NCBI RefSeq assembly: GCF_009905375.1
Contig: NC_133650.1
Span: 302,967,203 to 303,031,202 of the forward strand
DNA: 64,000 bases
Direction of reading: 5' to 3'
Origin: Apium graveolens
Taxonomy: Eukaryota; Streptophyta; Magnoliopsida; Apiales; Apiaceae
Shown: piece by piece, positions 9,482-20,589 of the stretch
Position numbering within the stretch: position 1 is the first letter of the stretch
Layout: each line of letters starts with the position of its first letter
The notes under the pieces: model-generated
Database searches by the model: none
Told to the model about the DNA's origin: nothing
The model's input: the letters and a program-made list of their open reading frames with translations, nothing else
Translations under genes and position numbers: made by a program

Positions 9482-11251
9482 TTTTTAAGATGCATAAAGC
9501 CCATTTTAGTCGGTCATGTTAATACTAGTGTAAGTGTTTATCTTCAAAAATATTGCTACAAGTTTTATGGTGTAATGTCATTTGTATAAATCTTATTTCA
9601 AAATTTCAGAATTAGTTACATAGATTTGGAAGCTCCAATTAGTTATGAAAATAAACAAGTACATTTTGTAAAAGAGTAAAAGCCGCCGATAGCAAATATT
9701 GTTGTAGCAAAACGGGGGAGTAAGATCGGGAATCTAATTTTTATTCGAGTAACCACAGTTAGTAAACCAGATTATATATGCCGTCTCGAGTACAAACAAT
9801 ACAAGACATTACATGGGACATTTATAATTCAGAGGCAATTTTTTTTTAAAAAAAAATAAATAATAATTACGAAAGAAAAAATAAAGGAGCTTTGGAATTT
9901 GAAATTGATTAGGTCATATCTCAATTCTAGTATTATCACAAAAATTGTTGAATATGTTTGTTACGTGATCGATCCAGAATTAAATTCTAACAAAATTTTA
10001 TTTTAAAAACTTAATTAAAGATTTTGGTACCAAAAATGCGAGGAAAGTAATTTTTAAGTTATGAGTTAACATATGCTTGTTATGATTATTGTGTAATAAG
10101 AGTTTATTTGATACTATTGCTTTTTTTTCTATTCTATTATAAATAACAACATATTTTTCTTGTCAAAATAATTATTATTCACTATTTGACAACATGAAAA
10201 AACCTAAAGCTATGTACCATGTGCTGTACGGTTCAATAATAACATACTTTTGGTATTATTATATGTTTGTATGGTTTATGTCTTTACTATATAAGCGTCA
10301 ATTTCATGTAAACCATCCTCATGACAATTTTTGTATTTGAAGAAATTGTTGTATATGTTGGTTATGTGATCGATCCAGAAATAAATCCTAACAAATTCTT
10401 ATTTTAAAGATTTAATTAAAGATTTTTGTACCAAAAATGCGAGGAAAGTAATTTCTAATTATGAGTTATCATATGTTTGTTATAATTTTTATGTAATGAG
10501 AGCATATTTGATAGTATTTTTTTTATTATAAATAACAACATTCTTTTCTTGTCAAAGAAATTATTGTTCAACTATTTGACAACATGAAAAAATCTAAACC
10601 TAATAACTTACTTTTGGTACTAGTTTATGTTTGTGTGATTTATGTCTTTACTTTATAAGCTTCAATTTCACCGAAACCATCCTCACGACTATTTTTGTAT
10701 TTTAAAAAATGTTTCGGGAGGAGAAGTTATCTATTGGAACAATTCTTTTACCGACGAATCCCAATGACTTTGACTAAATTCCTATACATACGGGATAACA
10801 AAGAGTTTCAAATTTCGAGATATTTACTTATGGGCTAATTGGTTACACTTTGGTCGTATATCCTACAAAGGCCTTGTTTGGTTCAATGTAACCCAACGCT
10901 CACACTTTATTGGAACTTCCTAAAATCTCATATTTGGTTGTGTAATATTTAGATTTAGCTAAGTAAATCAAAGTTTCATGGTACCTCTAGTTCCTAAAAA
11001 ATACTGTAACCTAGTTACTTATGTGATATGTGCTTTTTCAGAGTTACCTACTTGTCGTATATTCATAATTTTTATAACTGGTATCATATATCAATTACCA
11101 AAACTCTTATTTTATAAAATAAATAAAAATTTTAAATTAGATTAAGTGTTAAAATAAATTAATTTCAATTTAAAATTTATTCATATTGTCATATTATATA
11201 TATAAGTATAAATTTAAATTATTTTTAGTTTTAATATAAAATTATATATTA
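9482..11251. other. Intergenic AT-rich DNA
   Basis: Apart from the duplication at 9945-10705 I see no gene, RNA or defined transposon here. Confidence 0.6.
9945..10705 (+). repeat. ~400 bp tandem duplication
   Basis: A block starting near 9945 is repeated from about 10343. The shared landmark GTGATCGATCCAGAA recurs 401 bases apart (near 9965 and 10366), as does CCAAAAATGCGAGGAAAGTA. Both copies contain the motif CTATTTGACAACATGAAAAA. Identity is high but with several indels, so the duplication is not recent. No coding frame spans it. Confidence 0.85.
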
Positions 11252-11256
11252 TTTTA

Positions 11257-12652
11257 TGTTATGCAAGACATGCCTGTACTTTAACAAGACTAAGTCAAAT
11301 TGACAACACTTAGTATTGTAATCTTAGTTTGCATTTTGTACTTGTAACATTTAAGGTTTGTAAAAATGTCAAAAGAGCAGACTTGAGTCTTTTTCTTTAA
11401 ACAATGTCAAGCCTAAGGATTCTATCTGGAAGATGATCAAGAAGATCATGCCTCAGAAGAATTATGAAGAAACTTGGAGTTGAATAAATCTGTTTTGGGA
11501 AAAATGTTCTAAGTTAAGATCTCTACAAGTTACATATTTAGTGTTATAGAGAAGTCATTCGAGAACTCCAGAATGACTTATAGAGAACTCAGAAAAGCTA
11601 CTAGAGAACTCAGAGATATCGACAAGCCAAATTGAAGATATGGAGATTGGAGATATCGACAAGTCAATTTTTCACTAGAGAACTCAGAGTTATCGACAAC
11701 TCAACATTCATTAGAGAACTCTGAGTTATCGATAAGTCAAATTTCACTAGAGAACTCAGAGATATCGACAAGCCAAAATTCACTAGAGAACTCTGAGTTA
11801 TTGACAAGTCAAATTTGACTAGAGAACTCTGAGTTATCGACAAGTCAATAAGTCACTAGAGAACTCAGAGATATCGATAAGCCAAAGTGAAGATATGAAG
11901 ATGAGAGATCTCGATAAGCCAAATTCTCTTATAGAGAACCCAGAGACCTCTACAAGTCAAATCAAATATGGAGTATTAGAGATCTCGATAAGTTAATATA
12001 CTTATTGAGATGTCAAGATCTCTATATGCCTAACTGGAGATCTCGAGGTAAAATCTCAAAGTATAAATTACAGACCAGTTCAATATCCAAGATTAACAAT
12101 CAACAAACAATCCAACCAGTTGGATTAGCAAGTCTACAAAAAGCAGTTTGAAGAGTGTGCAAGATCAAGGGTGAAGATTAACTGATAAAGAAAGATCAAG
12201 ATTAACACCGTATGCAAAGATATGCTAAGCCAGAAATGGAAGATATACTTTTCCTAAAATGGAAATGATAAGTGACAGTTTACTAAAGTGAATAACATCT
12301 CTTATTATACACTGTGTAAACCAGCAGTTAACTGTGATATAAAGTTAACACTGGTCCTTTGTTAGTTGTAACAATTTAGATCAGAAAAATCTTGTATTTC
12401 TCTCAAGGAAGAAGCTAAGCTCTTTATTAATAAAGAGCCTAGAAATTTTGTAGCAAAATATTCTTATTTTTTAATATAAAATTAAGTGAGTTTTGAAAGA
12501 TCTGTGTTCACTGTTATTACTTATTTTAATTTCCGCATTAACATATATCACTGCACGATTTACATTTACTTTGTTCAAAACATAAATACTTCAAGAAAAG
12601 TATAAAAATACAAAAACACATTCATCCCCTGTGTGTAATTCATTAACTAACA
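11257..12652. mobile_element. Solo LTR, copia-type, with TSD TTTTA
   Basis: A 1396 bp segment begins TGTTATGC and ends ATTAACTAACA, has TG/CA termini, and is flanked by the perfect 5 bp repeat TTTTA (11252-11256 and 12653-12657). There is no primer-binding site or coding sequence at either side. This is the structure left when the two LTRs of an inserted retrotransposon recombine and delete the body. The end TCATCCCCTGTGTGTAATTC resembles the pyrimidine-rich LTR ends of the copia elements further right. Confidence 0.85.
11520..12060. repeat. Short tandem repeats inside the solo LTR
   Basis: More than ten copies of a 30-38 bp unit built on ACTAGAGAACTCAGAG followed by TATCGACAAGTCAA are arranged head to tail. 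Units alternate between AAGCCAAA and AAGTCAAA endings and decay toward the right. Such arrays occur in U3 regions of retrotransposon LTRs, where they can act as enhancers. That role is inferred, not shown. Confidence 0.85.
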
Positions 12653-12657
12653 TTTTA

Positions 12658-14099
12658 TATTGATAATTTCATTATATATATTTGTTTGTCTTTAAATTAT
12701 TATTATTATTATATATATATTGTATCTTATTTACTATCTTATTTTAAGTTTAATTGCTACATAAAAATTCATATTCTTTTATTTAATTATTATTATTTAT
12801 AATTAAATAGATTTGTCATTCAACAAGTAAATTATTTTTATTATTTTAGATGAATAATAATCAATAATATAGCTTTTGACAGTAAGTCAAATTTAAAAAA
12901 ATAAAGTAATAATGAATCACGTATTTACAAACCAAACACAGGTTTCTACTCTTCACAGTAACTAGTACATTGCAACTAGGTTTCATGGAATTTAAGTTAC
13001 CACGTAACTATAAAATCTTTGAAACAAACGAGGTCAAAGAGACTCCCGAAAGTCAGAAGCACAAAAAGATCAAAGTACTTTGACCTTAGTGGCGCAACCT
13101 TCGCCCCTCGAAAGCGAGAAGCGCAAACAGATCAAAGTACTTTGATTTTAGCTTGCAACATTCGCTTTCGCCCTCTCGTAGGGTCAAAATGAATTGGCCT
13201 CGTGTTCAAGAATCTAAAATAGTTATTTTGAAATTTTTTCAAGTAAATTGTGGGGCAAATATTTTTGAGATGACATAGGACATCTCAAAATTCAGGGTCG
13301 GTCCTGGATATAATGTTTAATTCCTTCTTTTATTATCCTTGTCCTAGAAAATATTCCTCGGCCTGCAAAATTTTAAATTCTCTCGGCCTAACAATTAGTT
13401 TAGCTTATTCTTTTATGCGACTTACCAAATTTTAATTATAGTGTTTTCCCCTTTTCTGTAGCATATTAATTGATTTCTCCTCATATTAAATTTCATATCA
13501 GAGTCCATGTATCTCTATATTTTCATGTTCTTCTTTACGGTACATTGTACACAAATTAACACATGACAAAACATGCAAGCCTTAAAAGAAAAACAGAGCA
13601 CTACTGAAAATAATAGACATTTAAAAAAATGGCTCCGGAACTTTTCGGCCCTTAAAGCATAAAGCCGAAAAATGAATATAACAGTATAAATCCAGTAACT
13701 ACAACTTAATGACCTTTTCGTCTTCAAAAAGTAAATGAGATAATTGGGTATATGGGTATATCGTTCCAGATTACATATTAATATCAAAGTTTAATGTCTA
13801 TTTCATATAATATCAAAGTTATCATCCAATACATCATCCAAATTCCAAATAATGCCATTCATGTTGAAATATTGTATATTATTGATTGAAAATAATATAT
13901 GATCAATTTTATATTAATGTATATTTCTAAGTACTAATTTTTCTCTATTTTTCTATGATAGCATTATTGGAGATATTTCATTCACAGCCATAAATTCTGC
14001 AAGTTATGTAACTATACGAGGTTCCGCTCCTAAGATTACCGGGAGGTCTATAATGAAGCTATTCAACACTTACACAATTTATGCAATCCTCAATTTCTT
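12658..14099. other. Intergenic DNA with a short duplication
   Basis: AT-rich without a credible gene. Around 13047-13150 a ~61 bp block (CGAAAGTCAGAAGCACAAA, then GATCAAAGTACTTTGA) is duplicated. The core ATCAAAGTACTTTGAT is a perfect 16 bp palindrome in the second copy. Confidence 0.55.
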
Positions 14100-14268
14100 A
14101 TCTAGGTATCCTATCTTCTTGTAGGTGTTGTATGCAATAAGAGTAATTGAGCTTGAATTATTCACGAGGACCTTGTGCACATTCAGACCTCCAATTGACA
14201 CGGTGACAATCAGAGCATCATTATGTGGATGGTGAATCCACCTCGCATCCTCTTCAGTAAAAGTGATA
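14100..14268 (-). pseudogene. Ty3/gypsy protease fragment
   Basis: On the minus strand the frame reads ITFTEEDARWIHHPHNDALI and then continues into VHKVLVNNSSS. This matches the start of the retropepsin domain of Ty3/gypsy polyproteins of the Tat/Athila/Ogre type, where the catalytic motif is VDNGSS or VDSGSS. Here the catalytic Asp is Asn and the Gly is Ser, both explainable by G-to-A changes, so it is inactive. Nothing recognisable of gag or RT flanks it. Family assignment rests on this short stretch alone. Confidence 0.6.
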
Positions 14269-15432
14269 TATGTTGACTCTCATTTGAAGAGTCTCAGAGA
14301 TTTTATTTTTTTCCTTTTAAGCCTCCATTTTTGGGGCTAGAGGACCTCCCTCTTTTATTATTCCACCTATCACTTTTGTAAATCTTATACTAAATTTTTT
14401 TTATTTTGTTTATGTCGGCTTTAAAAGCACATTTCATCGACAAAGTAGTCTACAAATGAATCTAGAAAAGAAATTTCACAAGCGAGTAATCAGTTATTAA
14501 GGCTTGATGGCTTTTTAAATTCTTTTTGCTAAATGGCGGACTCAATACAATTTAACAAATTTACTCATTAACCAGCTTTTAACCAGCTTTATCTTAAGGC
14601 TTAGATTAATATTTACTTGACTACTATTTTACTGCTGGTTGATAGATCGAACAAAGTAATAGACTTCCTAATGAGATTTAAAGGTTTAGGGATAGATGAA
14701 ACAACCTACTTAATCTTATTTTGCGGCTGGTTGATAAATCAAACAAATTAGTGATAAAGTACTTGATTAGAGTTAAAGGTTTACGAATGTTGAAACAACA
14801 CATAGCGTCCAAAAAAAAGACTTTAGTGCCAAATGGCTAATTGGTTAGGTTAAAAAAACGAGTTAATTTCATTTTGTAATCCCATCTTTTATTTAAAAAC
14901 AAACTGTATATTTTGATACAGTTTGCAACCCTTAACTTTTGATATCAAATACATGTATCCCTTTGACATTTTTTTTTTAAAATATTTATATATTCGAAAG
15001 TAAAATTGGAATTAAGCATATCATTTAAATAATAATATATATTTTTCAGATTAAACTAAAAGTTAGATTTCAAATTATAAAAATAATACTAATGTCAATT
15101 GTTTTAAATTTTACTAGATATAATTTTAAAAATTCGAAAAATATATTTTTAGAACCTTTATGATTAACTATGATTAGATTTTCATATAAACATAAATTTT
15201 GTTTGATAAATATTTTTTTATTATTTAGAATTATGATTAATTTAGAGAATTAATAATAAAAAAATAGCTATAATTTTTTTACATGTAAAAAATGTATTAA
15301 TATAAATATTTTATTTAATTTAAAATTTTAGTTATTAATATTAGAATTAAATGTAGGTTGCAGCCCTGCCTTTACAACAAATTCATTTTGATATACATCT
15401 TTCATAAAAGCATATTAGAAAAAACGGATCAC
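14269..15432. other. Intergenic DNA with a ~93 bp tandem duplication
   Basis: A block starting CTGGTTGATAGATCGAACAA near 14634 is repeated near 14727 with many changes; both copies end in a GTTGAAACAAC or GATGAAACAAC box. The rest is AT-rich and shows nothing. Confidence 0.55.
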
Positions 15433-16426
15433 AATGCATCCCCTTCCCTTTTAACGTTAATTTTTCATTGTTAAAGTTTACTTTTATAAGAGTATTTTTG
15501 TCATTAAGCACTACCAAAATTATTGAATATGAATACCGTTAATACTACTTAATATAAATATAATTAATATTTATTATGACGTTTTAAATCTTTAATTCAC
15601 TTTAGAAATTTAAAACTTCATAGTAAAAAATAATTTAATTTATTACGCTGTATATTTTATATTATATTATAATTCAACATTAAATCAATTTTTTCTCAAA
15701 TATTATAGTGAATTTTTCACATATATAAGATAATTATAGAAAATAATTCCCTTTATTAAATTATTTTTTACTTTGCAATTTCGAATTTGTGAAGTGAACT
15801 AAAGTTTTAAAACAATTTTAATAAATAATAATTATATTTATATTCATTAATTTTAATGGCGCATAATGACAAGAATTAGGGTTGTCAAAAGAATTCTAAA
15901 AATCCGATATCCGTTAGAAAAATTTGCATTCGTTTCCGAGAAAAAACGGATATTATCCGTATCCGAAATAAAGCAGATCTGATTCCGTAATATTCGAATC
16001 CGAAATTAAATACATATATGTTATTTAAATTATATAAAATATAATTATATATAATTAGAAATTTATTCAATTAACTTGTAGTGTATGTATATGAATTAAA
16101 TAATACATTTTTACAAATTTTATATAATTATACAAATACTTTACATATATAAAAATATCATTTGAGCTTTATTCGTAAAAATATTGTTCTAAAATCATTG
16201 TCAATACGGTAGGGGAATCAAAAAATCCGACATTCGTCCGAAATATCCGTATTCGAATCCGAGAAAAAGCGGATATTATTCATATTTGATATTATCCATA
16301 TGAATTCAACAATTGCAAATACGAATACGGATATAATTATCCGTTTGACAGGCCTAACAAGAATACTACTGAAAATACAAACTATAATGCTACAAAATTA
16401 ACGGTAAAAAGGGAAGGGGGAGCATT
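15433..16426. mobile_element. Foldback MITE, split by a hAT MITE
   Basis: The left end AATGCATCCCCTTCCCTTTT and right end AAAAGGGAAGGGGGAGCATT are inverted repeats. The pairing continues inward over several hundred bases: for example the block with AGTAAAAAATAATTTAAT near 15620 is mirrored near 15755. The right arm is interrupted at 15877-16356 by a hAT MITE. Without that insert the element is about 510 bp, nearly all arm. The TSD was not resolved, so the superfamily is open. A second copy of part of the arm (ATTAATTATATTTATATTCA) lies just outside, at about 16450-16492. Confidence 0.65.
15877..16356. mobile_element. hAT-type MITE with TSD ACAAGAAT
   Basis: A 480 bp segment starts TAGGGTTGTCAAA and ends TTTGACAGGCCTA, which are inverted repeats with two mismatches, and is flanked by the perfect 8 bp repeat ACAAGAAT (15869-15876 and 16357-16364). 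An 8 bp TSD is typical of hAT elements. Subterminal parts repeat words such as ATATCCGTATTCG and CCGAGAAAAA in both orientations. No transposase frame is present. Confidence 0.9.
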
Positions 16427-16778
16427 CTTGACTTTTCTCCACTTTGCTCCAATTTTAATAAATATTAATTATATTTATATTCATTAATTTTAACTCTTAT
16501 ATCTGTATTTTAACCCACTTTTCTCCACCTACAGTAGAATCTCGATAAATGAATATTTCTCCTCAAATGTTGATCCCAAAATAATATTTTTTTGACCTCG
16601 ATAAATGAATAATCTAATATCTATATATTCTCCTTAATTTACTCAATGAGTAAAAAAAAATTACCCATGACCCATTTAACATATAAAAGTAGAGATCCAT
16701 GGATTATCCACCAATAACCCATTTACTAACCAAGTGTGCACGCTACTCCACTTATTCCAGATCCACTATTTTACCAAC
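16427..16778. other. Intergenic segment up to the copia junction
   Basis: No gene. Bases 16640-16702 resemble, in reverse orientation, the repeat at window start (shared AGATCCATGGATTATCCA-type end). Confidence 0.5.
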
Positions 16779-17155
16779 AAATGAGAAATGTCTGTGCTAC
16801 AATGAAGATTCTTCTCATCCAAAGGTAATAAGACTGGGTGATGGTTTAGAAAGAAACCATATATCTGCTTTAAGGACTGCAATTTATCAGATTGGAAGTC
16901 AGAATGAAGAGATGAAGCAAGTCAAAGCTACAATGTCTCAAGTCCTAAGGAATAAAGAAGAAAAACTGATATCAAGCTTTGTCAAGAATTATTTTGGATT
17001 CAGATTGACTCAGTGAGATTGGTAAAAGCTACAAGGACTGTAAGTTGTAGTTAGTTATCTAGTTAAACTCTTATTACATTTGTACTTAAAGTGTTTTTGA
17101 CATCATCAAATCTATTAACTTGTATATTTTGCATAATTTACAAGTTGGGGGAGAT
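16779..17155 (+). pseudogene. 3' end of a second Copia-1 copy (additional-ORF C-terminus and polypurine tract)
   Basis: From about 16779 to 17155 the sequence matches 36910-37283 at roughly 95% identity by eye, including the C-terminal ~75 codons of the additional ORF (CLCYNEDSSHPKV through KNYFGFRLTQ, stop at 17014-17016) and the polypurine tract TTGGGGGAGAT. It runs straight into the LTR at 17156. A neighbouring copy therefore once shared this LTR and was truncated at 16779. The frame is open through the segment, but the upstream 27 codons from 16699 are unrelated host DNA. Confidence 0.9.
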
Positions 17156-17721
17156 TGTTAGATATATTTGAGATGTCATGTCTAATATAATTTGTGTTTA
17201 GTTTTCAGAATTTAACAACAGGACAAATCAGGACTTACTGAAATCATGACTTACTGGAAGTCAGAATTTATATCAGAACTTAAGGTCATATCAGAACTTA
17301 AGTGCGGGAAGACTTTCAGATAAGGAATGCGGCTGATTTACTGGAGAGAAGATCTGGACTAAAACAAAAGAAAATATGCATGGAAAGAGTTAGAAGACTG
17401 GAAGACTTGTAGAAGATATATGATTGATATATTTTAGGAGACAGAATTGTATTCCATATCAATTAGAAGTTATCTTGTAATTGTGTACTATATAAACACA
17501 GACTTAGGAATTACACTATATGTGTTATCATTATCGAGAAGATTATACATAGTAACCTAGCAGCTCTTAGTGATATTTGTTCATCACTGAGAGAGAAAAC
17601 AGTTCATATTGTAACAGGGTTTATTCAATATACTTGATTTTTGTTACATACTTGTGTTAAATCAATTTGATTGTATAAACACTGTATTCAACCCCCTTCT
17701 ACGGTTTTGTGTGACCTAACA
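17156..17721 (+). repeat. Copia-1 5' LTR
   Basis: 566 bp, starting TGTTAGATAT and ending GTGACCTAACA, so TGTTAG pairs with CTAACA as terminal inverted repeat. It has a TATA box at 17489-17496 and ends in the pyrimidine-rich TTCAACCCCCTTCTACGG typical of the family. It is shared with the truncated copy on its left. Confidence 0.95.
17489..17496 (+). promoter_or_regulatory. TATA box of Copia-1 5' LTR
   Basis: TATATAAA at about 60% of the LTR length; the same box stands at 37618-37625 in the other LTR. Position fits the U3/R boundary. Confidence 0.6.
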
Positions 17722-17723
17722 AG

Positions 17724-17735
17724 TGGTATCAGAGC
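17724..17735 (+). other. Primer-binding site (initiator tRNA-Met)
   Basis: TGGTATCAGAGC starts two bases after the LTR end and is complementary to the 3' end of plant initiator methionine tRNA, the usual primer for copia elements. Confidence 0.92.
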
Positions 17736-17774
17736 TTTTTTGTTAACAAACATACAGTAAAGATCCAAACAATC

Positions 17775-20115
17775 ATGTCTGAAGAAGCACAAACCCCAAC
17801 TAAGCCCACCAAAACTCAAAACACTCAAACCCACAGTCGATATGAGACTATTAGGATTCCCATACTGAGACCTTCTGAGTATCCCATATGGAAAGTGAAG
17901 ATGGCTATGTTTCTTGAAGCTACAGATCCAGAATACCTTGACAGAATTAATGAAGGACCACATAAGCCTACCAAGCTCTCTATTGTAGTTGATGATCAAC
18001 CAGCAAAGACCATACCAAAGGAGAAAAGTGAGTACACAGCTGAAGACATCTCATCAATTGCTAAGAATGCAAGGGTAATGCATTTTCTGTATAGTGCCAT
18101 TGATAATGTCATGTCAAACAGGGTAATTCATTGCAAGACTGTAAAGGAGATATGGGATGCTTTGGAGACAAGATGCCATGGAACTGATGTAATCAAGAAA
18201 AACATGAGGACTATATTCACTCAAGAGTATGAGCACTTTGACTCAAAAGCTGATGAGTCATTAACTGACTTATATGACAGGTTTGTCAAACTCTTGAATG
18301 ATCTGTCACTGGTGGACAAGGAATATGATCTTGAAGATTCAAATCTAAAATTCCTTTTAGCTTTTCCTGAAAATTGGGATTTGAAGTCTACTACCATAAG
18401 AGACAACTATGACCTTACTGAAACTACTCTTGATGAAATTTATGGTATGCTCAAGACTTATGAACTTGAGATGGATCAAAGGAGCAAGAGGCATGCAAGA
18501 AAGTCAAGGACAGTTGCTCTTGAGGCCGAGGAGGAATCTCCTAAAGTGGCTGCCTCAAAAAGGGGCAAAGGAAAGGCTCTCATCATAAAGTCTGATTCAG
18601 AGTCATCAGATTCTGATGATGATGATTCAGAAACTGAAAGTTTACCTGAAATGAATGCTGATGCAGAGATGATGCAACTGTGTGCTCTTATGGTGAAGGG
18701 TATCACAAAGATAGCATACATTAAATTCAGAAAGGGCAAGAAGTTTTCCAAGAAAGGTGTAAGTTCTGATAAGAAAGGTTTTAGAAATTCTGAAGGAAAA
18801 GGAGGAAAGTCTGACAGAGGAGACAACTCAAATGTCAAATGCTACAATTGTGGTGAAAGAGGCCATATATCTCCTGACTACAAGAAAGGAAAAAGTGACA
18901 AAGGCAAGGCACTTGTCACAAAGAAGAAAAGCTGGACAGACACTTCAGATTCTGAAAATGAGGTGAACTATGCCTTGATGGCAAATGCTGATAGCAACCC
19001 TGAAACTGCTGAATTGAAGGTACCTCAAACAACTTATGCTTTTCATACTGATAATATTACTGAGTTGAGATTATATCTTAAAACCATGTTTATTAGTTAT
19101 AGAGATCAGACTTTAACATGTGAAAGATTAACATCTAAAAATCTTGCTTTTAAAAAGAGAAATGACTATTTAGAAAAAGGAGTTAGTTTTTCTTCATCAA
19201 ACTAAGAAAGAAAGAGATGACGCTTTGTATGTTAGAGATGAAGTGTTAAAATTGAATGAATCTCTAAAATGTGACTTAGAAAAGGAAAAAAAGAATATCA
19301 GAACTTGGACTAACTCTGGCAGAACAACTCAGAATCTTCTAAGTAGTGGAAACTGGAAAGAGGGCTTAGGTTATGGAGATGATAAAAGTGAAAAAGAAAC
19401 TGTTCAAATTGAGCCAATTGTTGTTAAACAGACTGCTAAGCCAAAGGTAAATCCTATTAAGTTTGTAACAAAAACTGTAAAGTCTGATTCTGAAAAGATG
19501 AAAGAGTCTAGGACAGAAGTCAAAGAAAAGTCAACTTCTGACAAATTAAAACAGGATAAACCAGCTGAAGTTAACACAGGCTTAATGACAAAGAAGCAGT
19601 TTAAGCATAAGCTAAAAGAAATTAGAAATGTGAACAAGGTAAAAGAAGCTAGGAAAAATAGGAATGCAAAGGAAGGTGTGAATAAAAGCAATAACTATAT
19701 GCCTGTTCCTCATGCTCCTAGAAAGAAATGTTATAACTGTGAAAACTCTAGCCATCTTGCTTCTTTTTACAGGAAAAATAAAGATATAAACTCTTTACCT
19801 CCTAAATCAGTTGTTAAGAGTCAGTCTATTAGGTTTAATCCACAAAATCCTTATTTTCATTGTGGTAGTTTATGGCATTTCATTTATACTTGTAAGGAAT
19901 ATCATAGTTTGTACTATGATTATTATCAAATAAAACCTTCTTTGAAGAAAGTGAGTATTATTCCTTCTAGTGTAAAGTCTGATGCAAAGTCTGATATAAA
20001 TTCTGATAAACAGGATGTTAGCATAAACTCTGAAATTAAATCCGCTGCAAATGCTAACAAACTTAAAAAGGCCAAAGGATCCAAGCAAGTCTGGGTCCTT
20101 AAAACTAATCAATAG
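17775..20115 (+). pseudogene. Copia-1 gag (nucleocapsid), frameshifted
   Basis: The ATG at 17775 lies 40 bases past the primer site. The first part (to stop 19205) has the copia gag domain, with a YPIWKVKMAMFLEATDPEYL-like start and a coiled region ending ETTLDEIYGMLKTYELEM. A zinc knuckle follows at about 18838: CYNCGERGH is good, but the last Cys is Tyr. A one-base shift near 19175 moves the frame to 19225-20115, which holds a Lys-rich part and a second Cys-rich segment, also with Cys-to-Tyr damage (CYNCENSSHLASFY). The frame closes with KTNQ and TAG at 20113-20115. Gag forms the cytoplasmic virus-like particle. Total length, about 780 codons, is large for copia and fits Sireviruses. Confidence 0.88.
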
Positions 20116-20560
20116 TGGTCTTTGTGATTGCAGGGCAATAGGAAAAACATCCTAGTATTGGACAGTAAATGTTCAGGACATATGACTGGAAATAAAGAAA
20201 CTTTGTGGAGAAAGCTGGCCCACGAGTTTCTTATGGAGATGACAACATGGGAAAAACTCTGGGATATGGCAATATCAATCTTTGGAATGTCATCATTGAA
20301 TCAGTAGCTCTTGTCTCAGGACTTAAACACAATCTGCTAAGTGCGAGTCAAATCTGTGACAGAGGTTATCATGTGAATTTCTTTTAAGAACACTGTGACG
20401 TTGTAAGCAATTCTACAGGTAAAGTAGTTCTGAAAGGTTACAGGCATGGTAACATATATGAAGCCAGACTTTCAACAAGTTCTGATGGTTCTGCAATCTG
20501 TCTGTTGAGTAGAGCATTAATTGAAGAAAGCTGAAATTGACACAAGAAATTCTCTAATTT
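20116..20560 (+). pseudogene. Copia-1 protease and pre-integrase region
   Basis: Reading on in the gag frame past TAG and TGA gives VLDSKCSGHMTG at about 20155. Copia proteases have D-S/T-G here; the Gly is Lys in this copy, so the active site is damaged. A frameshift follows, and the frame at 20205-20387 continues with PRVSYGD and VSGLKHNLLSASQICDRG, the usual linker before integrase. More stops follow. The integrase zinc-binding segment expected near 20540-20590 is mostly deleted, since DSCQKAKQRKSSF comes too soon after the pre-integrase text. Confidence 0.8.
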
Positions 20561-20589
20561 AAATTTCAACAATATAAATGGCCTTTGTG

